Positions 17,323 to 28,200 of a DNA stretch of 64,000 nucleotides are shown piece after piece. Made by a program: the position numbers and the translations under genes. The notes under the pieces are model-generated. The model was not told the origin of the DNA. It saw only the letters and a program-made list of their open reading frames with translations, and searched no databases. The DNA is from Prevotella sp. (GTDB lineage: Bacteria > Bacteroidota > Bacteroidia > Bacteroidales > Bacteroidaceae): positions 49,650 to 113,649 of the forward strand of contig JAFZRU010000037.1 of the NCBI GenBank assembly GCA_017619755.1, in the 5' to 3' direction. How positions within the stretch are numbered: the stretch's first letter is position 1; each line of letters starts with the position of its first letter.

Positions 17323-17427
17323 GAAATTATAGGAGATAATAGGAGGAGATAGGAGTCTATAGGAAGTAATAGGAGCCTATAGGAGATAATAGGAGCCTAT
17401 AGAAGCCTATAGGAGGAAATAGGAATC
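17318..17427. repeat. 10-bp tandem array (ATAGGANNNN), 11 units, stop-codon anchored
   Basis: Starting in the last codons of the symporter gene, ATAGGA recurs every 10 bases for about 110 bases with a variable four-base filler (gata, ggag, gtct, agta, gcct, gata, gcct, ggaa and others). The TAG in nearly every unit rotates through all reading frames. It shares its core with the array at 6531. It does not have the repeat-spacer form of CRISPR. Confidence 0.9.
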
Positions 17428-17452
17428 CTATGAAGACTAATGACTACCCCTC

Positions 17453-17488
17453 AATGAAAAATCCCCCCGGTTGGGGGGATTTTTCATT
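17453..17488. terminator. Bidirectional terminator
   Basis: A perfect 16-bp inverted repeat (AATGAAAAATCCCCCC and its complement) surrounds the loop GGTT. A/T-rich outer stems give a T run in both directions, serving the symporter gene and the convergent C1 peptidase gene. Confidence 0.9.
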
Positions 17489-17491
17489 TGT

Positions 17492-18895
17492 TTATTCATC
17501 TTCGAGGAAGAGTGGGTCGTCAGGCATGACGATTTCCGGTTTTTGTTTTTCGGCCTTGAGGATGTTCTCCGGCACGTATTTCTTGTCCACGACGAGGCGG
17601 AACATATACTCCCGGAACCAAGGGTCAGACATGATAAGGCATCCCGCCTTTCCGGAAGAAGCGCCCCAACTATTCTCCACCTTCCATTTTTTTGCCTTTC
17701 CCTGCTCGTCAAGGTCAACGGCGGTGAGTGTCATGGCATGTGTGGAACCGCTGTCGAAAGTGGTGATGCGCTGCGCCTTATCCATCGGAAAGTTGGTGCC
17801 GAAAAGCGAGGCATAATCATACACGTCAATGTCGAGGAAACCATTTTTCCTATCAAACTGTTTCCCCACGTCGTAGGATGAGTATAGCTTTGTCCCATCC
17901 TTGATGGATGCGATGGCAAGTTGCTCGATGTCATCCATGGGCAAGTTGATGTACTTCCAGTTATGGCCGTCATAGGTATGCCTATCCCATTCCACTTCGA
18001 ATGTCTTGTAGTATTCCCTCCTTGGGTCGTTCATGGCCATGATGAATGTTCCGTTGAGCGGTCCTCCCACGGTTTCCTTGTAGAATTCAAGCGGAGTATA
18101 GGTTTTTATCGGCGTTACCACCTTTCCCTTTGAGTTGAGGAAAGCGTATGAGAACTGCTTCACCGGCTCACCGAGAGTGATGGCGAGGATGTGATAGATG
18201 GTGGCGAGCATCTGTGTCTTCCGCTCTTTGATGTCCTTGGTGCTCTTCTTTTCGGCCACCATCTGCCTCAGCTCCAGTCCGTACTCACGCAGTTTGGAAT
18301 CGATGATTCTTGACATTCGGCTGGTGTTTTCCGCAGAGTAAGTCTCCGGTTGGACGCTCATAGGCACGAGACCATATTTTTCTGCCAAGTCCGCCACGCC
18401 GCAGAATGTTCCTCCGTCGCTGATGGGCGATTTGAAAAGCATTCTTACAAATTTGTCATCCATGGGTTTGTCGGCCATGTCAATGACACCCTGTAGCATG
18501 AGATTGGCCTTTTCCAGTTGGTCATAGAAGAAGAGGTAGTCGTGTGAGAATTCCACGACGATGCTGTCGTTGTGGCGCTTGGCGAAGTTCGCCCTCAACA
18601 CGTTGAGGCCGCTGAACATCCAGCATCTCCCACTGCTTTTCTGGTTGTGGATGGACTGGCTCTTCGTCTCATGGCTGAAATAACTGTCGCTTGGACCTCT
18701 GTTGGCGAAATTTTTCGCCAAGTCGTCGATGGAGTTGGCCGCGATGGCATTGAAGAGGGCTTTGTCGGATGGATTACCATTCTGCATGCTTTCGATTTTC
18801 GAAAGCATGTCGGAAGAGATACCCCCCTGCCCCTTTTGTGCCCAAATTCCTGTGGCAAAACATGCCAAGACAATGAAAATGAGTGTTTTTTTCAT
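17492..18895 (-). CDS. Exported C1 peptidase, bleomycin-hydrolase-like
   Basis: A 467-residue papain-like cysteine peptidase of the C1B (aminopeptidase C) type with signal peptide MKKTLIFIVLACFATGIWAQ. Catalytic residues are Gln85 and Cys91 in NQKSSGRCWMFSGLN, a His in STHAMTLTAV and an Asn in VENSWG. C1B enzymes are usually cytoplasmic hexamers that trim peptides from the N-terminus. Bacteroidales often export them, as here. The start at 18895 gives the signal peptide, whereas 18943 would begin upstream of the transcription start. It is related to the gene at 55935 but longer. Confidence 0.9.
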   Translation of the reverse strand: MKKTLIFIVLACFATGIWAQKGQGGISSDMLSKIESMQNGNPSDKALFNAIAANSIDDLAKNFANRGPSDSYFSHETKSQSIHNQKSSGRCWMFSGLNVLRANFAKRHNDSIVVEFSHDYLFFYDQLEKANLMLQGVIDMADKPMDDKFVRMLFKSPISDGGTFCGVADLAEKYGLVPMSVQPETYSAENTSRMSRIIDSKLREYGLELRQMVAEKKSTKDIKERKTQMLATIYHILAITLGEPVKQFSYAFLNSKGKVVTPIKTYTPLEFYKETVGGPLNGTFIMAMNDPRREYYKTFEVEWDRHTYDGHNWKYINLPMDDIEQLAIASIKDGTKLYSSYDVGKQFDRKNGFLDIDVYDYASLFGTNFPMDKAQRITTFDSGSTHAMTLTAVDLDEQGKAKKWKVENSWGASSGKAGCLIMSDPWFREYMFRLVVDKKYVPENILKAEKQKPEIVMPDDPLFLEDE

Positions 18896-18929
18896 AATGA
18901 ACATTTCTTTATAATCGTGAGACATGGTG

Positions 18930-18959
18930 CAAAGATAGCACAAAAGAATTGTTTGACAA
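18930..18959 (-). promoter_or_regulatory. Promoter of the C1 peptidase gene at 18895
   Basis: TTG (18959-18957), 19 bases, TATCTTTG (18937-18930) on the minus strand, a full match. Confidence 0.75.
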
Positions 18960-19086
18960 AAAAAAGAGGATGATTCTTGTAGTTTTAGTGAAACACAGAT
19001 AACAAAAAATTCTCCCAGGATACTCTATGAAAGGTCGTCATGTAGTTGTTTCTTGGCCATGATTGAAATTTTAATGTTAAAAACAA

Positions 19087-19116
19087 TTGAAGTTTCAATA
19101 AAAATCATTAATTTTG
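19087..19116 (+). promoter_or_regulatory. Promoter of the dxs-trkA-trkH operon
   Basis: TTG (19087-19089), 19 bases, TAATTTTG (19109-19116), about 59 bases before the dxs start. Confidence 0.75.
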
Positions 19117-19174
19117 CAATTTACAATAATATGTCTGCGCTTGGCTTCCCCCTTGTTGCGGCTATTAGGATACA

Positions 19175-21085
19175 ATGAAACAGTCAGAATACAACATACT
19201 CAATAAGATAGACAGCCCCTCCGACCTTCGCCAATTGAAGGAGGAGCAGTTGCCATTGCTCTGCGAGGAACTTCGCGACTACATCATCCAAGAGTTGTCG
19301 GTGAACCCCGGGCATTTGGCGTCAAGTCTCGGCGTGGTGGAACTCACCGTGGCGCTCCACTATGTTTTCAACACCCCCGAGGACCGTATCGTATGGGATG
19401 TGGGGCACCAGGCCTACAGTCACAAGATACTCACCGGTCGTCGTGAGACTTTCAACACCAATCGGAAACTCCACGGCCTCCGCCCCTTCCCCTCCCCTTT
19501 GGAGAGCGAGTACGACACGTTCACCTGCGGCCATGCATCCAACTCCATCTCGGCAGCCCTTGGCATGGCCGTTGCAGCCAAAGCCACTGGCAGCAAGCGC
19601 AAGGTGGTGGCAGTAATAGGCGACGGGGCGATGAGCGGCGGCCTGGCCTTCGAGGGTCTCAACAATGCTTCTTCCACCCCCAACGACATGCTCATCATCT
19701 TGAACGACAACAATATGAGCATCGACCGCTCCGTGGGTGGTATGAAGCAATACTTGCTCACTTTGAACACCACTGAGACGTACAACAACGTGCGTTTCCG
19801 CGTCGCCAAATGGCTCCGCCGCAAGGGGATGCTGAGCGATAATCGCCGTCACGGCATCATCCGCCTTACCAACGCCGTGAAGTCGGCCATCAGCCACCAG
19901 CAGAATGTCTTCGAGGGGATGAACATCCGCTATTTCGGCCCCTTCGACGGCCATGACGTGCTTGAGGTAGTGAGGTTGCTGCGCCTGATGCGCAAGATGG
20001 AAGGCCCCAAGTTGCTCCACCTCCACACCATAAAAGGGAAGGGGTACAAGCCAGCGGAGCAGAACGCGCAGGCCTGGCATGCCCCCGGAAAATTCGACGT
20101 GGACACCGGCGAGCGTATCGTAAGCGACTGCACCGGTCTGCCTCCGAAATTCCAGGACGTCTTCGGTCACACCCTCCTCGAACTCGCCCGTGCCAACAAG
20201 AACATCGTCGGCATAACCCCTGCCATGCCCTCCGGCTGCTCCCTGAACATCATGATGAAAGAGATGCCCAAGCGCACCTTCGACGTGGGAATCGCCGAGG
20301 GACATGCCGTGACCTTCTCCGCAGGAATGGCCAAAGACGGCCTCCTGCCTTTCTGCAACATCTACAGCGCCTTTGCCCAGCGTGCCTACGACAACATCAT
20401 CCACGATGCAGCCATCCTGCACCTCCCACTTGTGCTATGCTTCGACCGTGCCGGTTTGGTAGGCGAGGACGGTCCCACCCACCACGGGGCGTTCGACATC
20501 CCCTCGCTGCGCACCATCCCCGGCGTGACCATCTCTTCCCCCATGGACGAGCGCGAGCTTCGCCACTTGATGTATACCGCCCAGCTCCCAGGCAAAGGCG
20601 TGTTCGTCATCCGCTATCCCCGTGGTCGTGGTGTCTGCTGCGACTGGCGCTGCCCCATGGAAGAGATTGCCGTGGGAACAGGACGCCGCCTTCGCGAAGG
20701 CCGCGACGTCGCCGTGCTGAGCCTCGGCCCCATCGGCAACAACGTCAGCAAGGCCATCGAAGCTCTCTCCTCAGAGGGTTCCTCCCTCTCCGTGGCTCAT
20801 TATGACATGCGTTTCGCCAAGCCTCTCGACGAGAAACTATTAAAAGAGGTGTGCTCGCAATTCAGCCGTGTCATCACCGTTGAGGACGGAAGCATCGCCG
20901 GCGGCTTTGGTAGTGCCGTTGCCGAATGGTTCCTCGATCACGGCCACACACCCAAACTACTTCGACTGGGTCTTCCCGACGAGTTTGTGGAGCACGGCAC
21001 TGTGGACGAGCTCCAACATCTGGCCGGCATCGACAGCACCACCATCAAGCAAACCATCATCAACCTATGCGAATCATCATCGTAG
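19175..21085 (+). CDS. dxs: 1-deoxy-D-xylulose-5-phosphate synthase
   Basis: A 636-residue thiamine-diphosphate enzyme that condenses pyruvate and glyceraldehyde 3-phosphate, the first step of the MEP isoprenoid pathway. Visible motifs are [16 protein letters not shown] with the conserved His, GDGAMSGG for the Mg2+ and thiamine diphosphate site, and [16 protein letters not shown] in the C-terminal half. Its length is normal. The last 19 bases overlap the start of trkA. The pairing with potassium uptake genes is a shared layout rather than a shared pathway. Confidence 0.97.
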   Translation: MKQSEYNILNKIDSPSDLRQLKEEQLPLLCEELRDYIIQELSVNPGHLASSLGVVELTVALHYVFNTPEDRIVWDVGHQAYSHKILTGRRETFNTNRKLHGLRPFPSPLESEYDTFTCGHASNSISAALGMAVAAKATGSKRKVVAVIGDGAMSGGLAFEGLNNASSTPNDMLIILNDNNMSIDRSVGGMKQYLLTLNTTETYNNVRFRVAKWLRRKGMLSDNRRHGIIRLTNAVKSAISHQQNVFEGMNIRYFGPFDGHDVLEVVRLLRLMRKMEGPKLLHLHTIKGKGYKPAEQNAQAWHAPGKFDVDTGERIVSDCTGLPPKFQDVFGHTLLELARANKNIVGITPAMPSGCSLNIMMKEMPKRTFDVGIAEGHAVTFSAGMAKDGLLPFCNIYSAFAQRAYDNIIHDAAILHLPLVLCFDRAGLVGEDGPTHHGAFDIPSLRTIPGVTISSPMDERELRHLMYTAQLPGKGVFVIRYPRGRGVCCDWRCPMEEIAVGTGRRLREGRDVAVLSLGPIGNNVSKAIEALSSEGSSLSVAHYDMRFAKPLDEKLLKEVCSQFSRVITVEDGSIAGGFGSAVAEWFLDHGHTPKLLRLGLPDEFVEHGTVDELQHLAGIDSTTIKQTIINLCESSS

Positions 21086-22413
21086 GAGCATCGGCCATCG
21101 GCTCACACTTAGCACGCCTGCTCTCCCGCAGCAACCATGACATCGTATTGATGGACGAGAGCGAGGACAAACTGGACGCCATCAGCAGCGAATACGACCT
21201 GATGACGCTCGTCGGCTCCCCCACGGAAGTGAAGGCGTTACGCAATGCTGACACCGACTTGGCCGACATCTTCATTGCCGTCACTCCCGACGAGAACGCC
21301 AACATGACCAGTTGCGTGATGGCCCACGTGATGGGAGCGAAGAAGACAGTGGCACAAGTGACCAACTATGAGTTGGTGAACGCCGACAACGCCCCACTCA
21401 TCCAAGGCATGGGCATCGACAACATCATCCACCCAGAGAAACTTGCCGCAGACACCATTGTTAAAAGCCTCAAGCTCAGCTGGGTTCGTCAGCGATGGGA
21501 TGTGCATGGCGGTTCACTGGTGATGCTTGGCATCAAACTTCGCGAATCGTGCGAAATCCTCAATCAGCCCCTCCGTCAACTCTGCGGTCCCCAAGACCCG
21601 TATCATGTGGTGGCCATCAAGCGGGGCAACGAAACCATCATCCCCGACGGCAATAGCGAACTCCGCCTTTACGACATCGTGTATTTCATGACCACCACGC
21701 CCTACATTGCCTATATCCGCAAAATCGTGGGAAAAGAGCATTACGCCGACGTGAAGAATCTCATCATCATGGGCGGTGGCAAGACCGCCATACGCGCTGC
21801 CAAGCAGATGCCCACGTTCATCAACACCAAACTCATTGAAATAGACGAGCGACAGTGCGAGCGTTTGAACGAGGAGTTGGACGACACGAAGGTGATGGTG
21901 ATTCACGGCGACGGCCGTGACATCAACCTCCTGAAAGAGGAAAACATCAAGAACACCCAAGGCTTCGTAGCCCTCACCGGCAACGACGAAATCAACATCC
22001 TGGCCTGCCTGACAGCGAAGAAACTCGGTGTGCGCAAGACCATCGCGATGATTGACAACTCCAACTACCTGAGCATGGCAGAGAGTCTCGACATCGGCAC
22101 GGTGATTAACAAAAAGATGCTTGCCGCCGGCAACATCTACCAAATGATGCTGAGTGCCGATGTACAGAACATCGGCTACCTGCCCTCCGTTCAGGCCGAC
22201 GTGGCGGAGTTCACCGCACAGCCCGATTCCAAGGTCACTCGCAAGAAAGTTTACGAACTGGGGCTGCCACGCGGCTGCACTATTGGCGGCCTGGTTCGCG
22301 GCAAGGAGGGAATGCTGGTGTCGGGTGGCACGCAGATAGAGGCAGGTGACAAGGTGGTGGTGATTTGCTACGACCTTGATTTGAAGAAAATAGAAAAGTT
22401 TTTTGCCAGATAA
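21067..22413 (+). CDS. trkA: Trk potassium uptake regulatory subunit
   Basis: A 448-residue cytoplasmic NAD-binding gating subunit with two RCK units. The first begins [20 protein letters not shown] and the second [14 protein letters not shown] near residue 233. An acidic residue ends each nucleotide-binding strand (VLMDESEDK and KLIEIDERQ). The start at 21067 lies 19 bases inside dxs. The open frame continues upstream, but only in dxs sequence. Its stop TAA overlaps the trkH start as TAATG, so the pair is probably made in fixed ratio. Confidence 0.95.
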   Translation: MRIIIVGASAIGSHLARLLSRSNHDIVLMDESEDKLDAISSEYDLMTLVGSPTEVKALRNADTDLADIFIAVTPDENANMTSCVMAHVMGAKKTVAQVTNYELVNADNAPLIQGMGIDNIIHPEKLAADTIVKSLKLSWVRQRWDVHGGSLVMLGIKLRESCEILNQPLRQLCGPQDPYHVVAIKRGNETIIPDGNSELRLYDIVYFMTTTPYIAYIRKIVGKEHYADVKNLIIMGGGKTAIRAAKQMPTFINTKLIEIDERQCERLNEELDDTKVMVIHGDGRDINLLKEENIKNTQGFVALTGNDEINILACLTAKKLGVRKTIAMIDNSNYLSMAESLDIGTVINKKMLAAGNIYQMMLSADVQNIGYLPSVQADVAEFTAQPDSKVTRKKVYELGLPRGCTIGGLVRGKEGMLVSGGTQIEAGDKVVVICYDLDLKKIEKFFAR

Positions 22414-23954
22414 TGTTCAACAAGAAGCTCATCTCCAAGGTGATAGGCTCCCTGCTGGTGCTGGAGGCCGCTTTCATGTTGCTTTGCGTGGTCACCGCGT
22501 TGTTCTATCGCAGTAGTGACGCATGGCCCTTCATCTTCTCCTTCCTCATCACATTGGGAGCCGGGGTGGGCTTGGTGCGTCTGGGCCTTGGCGCACCCAC
22601 GACAATGACCCGACGCGACGCATACATCGTTGTTACCTTCACCTGGGTGACTTTCAGCATTTTCGGTTCCCTTCCCTATCTCTTCGGAGGCTTCTTCGGC
22701 ACGTTCAGCTTTTTTGACCTGAGTTCCCAAATAGCCATCACCACCGACGCTTTTTTCGAGACGATGTCGGGGTTTACCACCACAGGGGCTTCGATGCTCA
22801 ACGATGTGGAGGCCCAATTGGACTCCCACCATGCGATGCTCGCTTGGAGGTCGCTCTCACAATGGATTGGCGGTTTGGGAATTGTATTCTTCACCATCGC
22901 CATCCTCCCCTCCATGGTGGGCAACTCGATGAAGGTGTTCTCTGCAGAGGCAACGGGCCCCATCCGCTCGAAAATGCACCCCCGCCTCAGTGCCACGGCG
23001 ATGCGTATATGGTGGGTTTACATCCTGCTGACCGTGGGTTGCGGTGTGTGCTACGCCCTTGCCGGCATGGACGGCTTCAGTGCTGTCAACTACGCGATGA
23101 CGACGACAGCGACGGGCGGCTTCTCCATCCACAACGACAGCATCGCCCACTTCCACTCCCCCACCATCGAGTACATCGCCATCGTGTTCCAGTTCCTCGC
23201 CGGCATCAATTTCTCCATGCTGTTCATGGTGATGGCCAAGCGCAAGCTGAACAGCTGGCGTGAGTTCAAGCGCAGCGAGAAGAGCAAGTGGAGCGAATTC
23301 TTAGCCAACGAAGAGACACGCTTCTTCATCCTCGCCGTGACGTGCTGCACCCTCGTGATAGCACTCATCCTGATGTTTTCCAACGGCTATGCCTTGGAGA
23401 CAGCTTTCCGCAAGTCACTTTTCCAAGTGGTGTCTCTCATGACAACGACCGGCATCTTCTGCGACCACGTGGGTGCCTGGCCCCACATCACATGGATGAT
23501 TCTCTACATCCTCATGTTCGTCGGCGCCTGCTCCGGCTCCACCACGGGTGGTTTCAAGAGTTCTCGCGCACTCATGATCATCAAAGTCATTCGCAACGAG
23601 TTCGTGCGCATGATGCATCCTCGCGCCGTACTGCCGGTGAAACTCAATGGCAAGGCGATGCCATCCCAGATAGTCAACAGCCTCCTCGCATCCTTCTCCA
23701 TCTACATCTTGGTGTGCTTAGGCACCATAGCCCTCATGATGGCCATTGACATCGACATTACCAACTCCGCCATCATCTCCATCAGTTGCCTGAGCAACGT
23801 GGGTCTGCCTCTCAACGAACTTGGTCCAGACATGACATGGAGCAGCCTGCCCATTTGGACAAAATGGGTGTGCACCGTCCTCATGCTCCTCGGTCGTCTT
23901 GAGATATTCAACGTACTCATCCTATTCACCACCCCATTCTGGGAAGACAGTTAA
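22413..23954 (+). CDS. trkH: Trk potassium uptake membrane subunit
   Basis: A 513-residue TrkH/KtrB-type channel-like transporter with four pore-loop repeats. The selectivity segments are visible as SGFTTTGAS, TTATGGFS, TTTGIF and SNVGLPL. It moves K+ into the cell under control of TrkA. The stop TAA lies in the first unit of a short repeat array (TTAAGTC and variants). Confidence 0.95.
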   Translation: MFNKKLISKVIGSLLVLEAAFMLLCVVTALFYRSSDAWPFIFSFLITLGAGVGLVRLGLGAPTTMTRRDAYIVVTFTWVTFSIFGSLPYLFGGFFGTFSFFDLSSQIAITTDAFFETMSGFTTTGASMLNDVEAQLDSHHAMLAWRSLSQWIGGLGIVFFTIAILPSMVGNSMKVFSAEATGPIRSKMHPRLSATAMRIWWVYILLTVGCGVCYALAGMDGFSAVNYAMTTTATGGFSIHNDSIAHFHSPTIEYIAIVFQFLAGINFSMLFMVMAKRKLNSWREFKRSEKSKWSEFLANEETRFFILAVTCCTLVIALILMFSNGYALETAFRKSLFQVVSLMTTTGIFCDHVGAWPHITWMILYILMFVGACSGSTTGGFKSSRALMIIKVIRNEFVRMMHPRAVLPVKLNGKAMPSQIVNSLLASFSIYILVCLGTIALMMAIDIDITNSAIISISCLSNVGLPLNELGPDMTWSSLPIWTKWVCTVLMLLGRLEIFNVLILFTTPFWEDS

Positions 23955-23998
23955 GTCTTAAAGTCTTTAAAGTCCTTAACGACCCTAAAGTCTGTAAA
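23951..23998. repeat. 8-10 bp tandem array (TTAAAGTCY), stop-codon anchored
   Basis: Units ttaagtc, ttaaagtct, ttaaagtcc, ttaacgaccc, taaagtctg and taaaaagccc follow one another. The TAA of the first is the stop codon of trkH. Unit length is less regular than in the 10-bp arrays. Confidence 0.75.
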
Positions 23999-24021
23999 AA
24001 GCCCAAAACTCCATTTCAAAA

Positions 24022-24978
24022 ATGCTAAAATTCTATCCAATCTATAAATGCACCATTTGGGGAGGCGAGAAAATCGCCGCCCTCAAGCATTTGGAAAATG
24101 CTCCGCTTCAAGTGGGCGAAAGTTGGGAAATCTCAGGCGTACCAGGCCATGAATCCGTGGTAAGCGAGGGTGAGCATGCTGGCAAATCCCTCAACGAATT
24201 GGCTGCCCTCCTTGGCCCCCGCCTTTTGGGTGCGGAGAACTATCGTCGTTTCGGCAATGAGTTTCCCTTGCTGGTCAAGTTCATCGACGCTCACGACGAC
24301 CTCTCCATCCAAGTACATCCCGACGATGCGACGGCTCGCCGCCACGGCAAGAAGCGTGGAAAGACAGAGATGTGGTATGTCTTGGCCTCCGAGAAAGACG
24401 CACAGCTTTACAACGGTCTGCACCACGCCATTACCCCGGAAGAGTACAAATCGATGGTGGCCAACCATACCATCTGCGAGGCCCTTGCCCGCCATACGGT
24501 GAACGAGGGTGATGTTTTCTTCATCCCCGCAGGCCGCATCCACAACATCGGCAAAGGCTGCTTGGTGGCTGAAATCCAGCAGACGTGCGACGTCACCTAC
24601 CGTATTTACGACTTCAACCGCGTTGACAAGCATGGCCATTTGCGAGAGTTGCACACCCAGGAGGCATCCGAGAGCATCGACTACCGTGTTCTTCCCGACT
24701 ACCGCACGCATTACACACCGATGAAGAATCAGGGAGTGGATTTGGTGCGCTGCCCCTATTTCACCACCAGTTTGTATGACTTGGACGAGCCAATGACCAT
24801 CGATTACAGTGACCTCGACAGTTTCGTTATCCTCATCGGGGTAAAGGGTAGCTGCACACTAACCGACGACACAGGCAACAGCATGTCGCTCCGCGTCGGC
24901 GAAAGCATCCTCTTGCCTGCCACCACGAAAACCGTCAAGGTGGAAGGGAAAGTAAGTGTTTTGGAGACTTTTGTGTGA
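24022..24978 (+). CDS. manA: Mannose-6-phosphate isomerase, class I
   Basis: A 318-residue zinc cupin enzyme interconverting mannose 6-phosphate and fructose 6-phosphate. Metal ligands are seen in SIQVHPDD (Gln and His), KTEMWYV (Glu) and IPAGRIHNIGKG (His). The short length fits the compact bacterial form. It feeds GDP-mannose synthesis or mannose use. It has no visible partner gene. It follows the repeat array after trkH by about 25 bases and could be read from that transcript, as no own promoter is clear. Confidence 0.94.
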   Translation: MLKFYPIYKCTIWGGEKIAALKHLENAPLQVGESWEISGVPGHESVVSEGEHAGKSLNELAALLGPRLLGAENYRRFGNEFPLLVKFIDAHDDLSIQVHPDDATARRHGKKRGKTEMWYVLASEKDAQLYNGLHHAITPEEYKSMVANHTICEALARHTVNEGDVFFIPAGRIHNIGKGCLVAEIQQTCDVTYRIYDFNRVDKHGHLRELHTQEASESIDYRVLPDYRTHYTPMKNQGVDLVRCPYFTTSLYDLDEPMTIDYSDLDSFVILIGVKGSCTLTDDTGNSMSLRVGESILLPATTKTVKVEGKVSVLETFV

Positions 24979-25005
24979 AACAGTCACTTTTTCCATATAT
25001 TTTTT

Positions 25006-25035
25006 TTGCAAATCAGTTTTTTTTGACTAATTTTG
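25006..25035 (+). promoter_or_regulatory. Promoter of the 1637-residue surface protein
   Basis: TTG (25006-25008), 19 bases, TAATTTTG (25028-25035). It leaves an unusually long leader of about 170 bases before the ATG at 25213. I see no strong hairpin or known riboswitch in the leader. Confidence 0.7.
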
Positions 25036-25212
25036 CCGTACTATTGGCATAGCCCATTCAACAATCCCCTAAAAGAGTGATTTGGAGTACCGCTCAGACA
25101 ACTTGATGGCTCACCCAAGGATCTCTACATAAACTTTGGACGAAAGACCATTGTGAAGTGAAACATTGAAAAAACTACTTATCTATTTTTATCAACCTAA
25201 TAAATCAACCTT

Positions 25213-28200
25213 ATGAAAAAAATTTTATGGTTATTCCTGAGTTTCCTGCTATTCTTGACAGGAACACAAGCAGTTTCTGCAGAAGGCGAGTTCACAGCCA
25301 CTTACGCCGTGCAAGAGGGCGAGACATTCGCCTCCGGTGAAACCGTCAGCGTGACGGCCAACGGCACGGAAGTGGCCACCCTCACCTTCGGAGAGGCGGG
25401 CGGCAACGAGTTCCAAGCCGGCGCCGCCGACGCACACATCGAAGGCTTCGTGGCCTACACTCCTGGCAACGGCACCAACGGCAACAAGGCCGGCGGCACT
25501 TTCTACACCATCGTACCGAAATACGACGGCAAGGTGACCATCGGCGTGGTTCTCAACAGCGAGAAGGACCTCTTCATTCTGGAAGACGGCACGGCTTTGG
25601 AGGACTACAACGGCATCCGCAAGTCGGAGAAATACTACGGCACTTTCGACTTCGACGTGAAGGGCGGCAGCAGCTACAAGATTTACTGCGCCGGCTCCAA
25701 GCTCGGATTCTACGGTTTCAACTACAGCGGGACTATTTCGGCACCGACAGAGGAAATCTACATCGAGACCGACCTCACCAACCAGTTCGGTTCCCTCACC
25801 GAGTACACCAACTGGGTGGGTGCCAGCGGCTATGCCACATGGGCTGCTCCCCAGGTGACCACCAATGCTGGCAAGACCGTCTACATGTGCGAGAGGTATG
25901 ACACCAACTGCGACACGACGGGTGACGTGTTCTACCAGAACCTCACCGGCCTCACATCCGGCACCTACAAGATTGAACTGTACGGCTCGGCAGCGTTCAC
26001 CTTCGGACGTGGCATCCGTTCCGATGCCTTCGCCGACGACGACACACCTGAAGGCCCGCTGACCGAAAACACCGGCATCAAGCTCTACGCACAAACCTCC
26101 GAAGGCGTTGTGGAGCAGGAAATCGCCGCTTACAAGGCCACCTCGTTCTCCGAGGTTTCCACCGCCGTGCTCGACGGCGTGGTAGTGGGCGAGGACGGTG
26201 CCATGAAACTTGGAATGAGCAAGAGCACCTACTCAACCAACTGGCACATCGTGCAGCTCAAGGGCGTCACCGCCAAGGTGTTGGCCTCCGAGCTATACGC
26301 CACCTACATCGCACAGGCACAAGCCCTCTTGGGCGAACCGATGAACGGCGAGACCCTCGCACAACTGCAGGCCGCCATGGTGGACAACAGCGGCTTCACC
26401 ACCGCTGAGCAGTACGAGCAGGCCATCGCCACACTGGAAGCTGCCATCACCGCTGCCAACAGCTCCGTGGCCGCCTACAAGAACGTGAAGGACGCCCTCG
26501 ACACCTACGCTGCGAAGGCCGCCCAGCTCGACGCCGCCGGCCAGGCAGCCTACAACGTGTCTGCCATTCAGAAAGGCTACGACGAGCGCACCCTGACTGA
26601 CGACAGCGTCATTGCCGACATCGCCAATGCATACATCGCAGCGGTGAAGCAGCAGACCACCCCGGGCTCCGACTACACCGATGCCGGAAGCAAGGCACAG
26701 TCGGCATGGATTGGCTCCACCGGTTCTTACCAAGGAGACTACGCCGAGCGCTTCGGCCAGGAGATGCCCGCCGACACCATCATGCACCAGACCATCAGCG
26801 GTCTGAAGGAAGGCACCTACAAAGTGGAGCTGTACGCCGTAGCCAGCCAGGCATGGAACAGCGCAGCCGTGGGCAACGACATCACCGTGGCCTACGCCAA
26901 CGAAGGCATCTACCCATTGGAGGTCATCGCTCAAGTGGCCTGCGATCCAAGCCAAAGCGTGGCCACCATCGAAGCCACCGTTGGCAGTGACGGTCTGCTT
27001 GACATGGGTATGCGCAACATCGCCGCAGGCGGCAACTGGTTTGTCATCCAGCTCAAGTCCATCACCCTCGAAAGCCTGAAAGCACAGGTGGGTGAGCCAC
27101 TCCAACTCTTCGTCGAGAGCGGCAAGGACATCACCGCCGAACTGGCAGCAGCCCTTGAGAGCAACCCGAATCCCTCAAGCATCGAAATCGATCTCGCCGC
27201 CGGCGGACAGTACACCGTCAGCGGGACCATCGAGACGGCAGCACCACTCACCATCTTAGGTGACGTTTCCGACATCGCCACCATCGACGCTTCCGCACTG
27301 AGCGCACCGATGACGGCCATCAGCACCACCCCGTATGAGAGCACGCTCAACGCCGCCAACAACTTCTACGGCATCGGCGACATCGCCTTCAAGAACGTGA
27401 AGGTGAAGGGTCTCGCCCAGCAGCTCATCTACGGCAACAAGGTGCGCGCATTCATAGAGAACCTGATTGTCGAGAACTGCATCATCGAGATTGCCGGTGG
27501 CAGCAAGACGACCTTCGACTTCAACGGAGGCGGCGTCGTGGGCCACTTAACAGTAAACAACTCCACCATCTACGGTAACCCGCAGCACACCGGACAGCTC
27601 TACAGCTCGCAGAGCGGACAGAAGGCTACTGAGGTGAGCGACGACTTCATCCAGAAGTTCACCTACATCAACAGTACTTTCTACAACTTCTCCTACGCAA
27701 AGAACGTCACTTCTCACCGCCAAAGCAACCAGAAGTGGCTGAGCTACGAACTGACCAACTGCCTCGTCATCGACTGCGGCAAGGACGGACAGTTTGTCAA
27801 GGGTCTCAACGGAGGCCAAGGAGGTGCCAACCCCATCTGGAACATCTCCGGCAACTCCTTCCAGCGCATTGTTGACGGTGCATTTACCGACATCAGTGCC
27901 AACGAGAGCACCGGCGACGACGAGGAGCCTGTGACCTACAACGTGGAAGGCGTGGTGGTCTTCGCCGGCGACTATGCCAACGGTGACTTCACCTTGGGTA
28001 GCTGCCCGCAGAACGGCGCCCTCATCGGCGACCCGCGTTGGTTGAGCATTGACAACACCCTCGTGCTCGACGTGGAGAGTGGCAAGGACATCACCACCGA
28101 ACTGGCAGCAGCCTTGGAGAGCAATCCTGCTCCGTCGGCCATCATCATCAACCTCGCCGCCGGCGGACAATACACCGTCAGCGGAACCATCGAAACGGCC

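Noticed and set aside
17318-17427. Possible CRISPR array
   Set aside because: Units are only 10 bases with no spacers, no leader and no cas gene. It is a simple tandem array.
18944-19174. Thiamine or other riboswitch before dxs
   Set aside because: No conserved thiamine-pyrophosphate motif (CUGAGA) is seen, and a normal promoter with a short leader is present.
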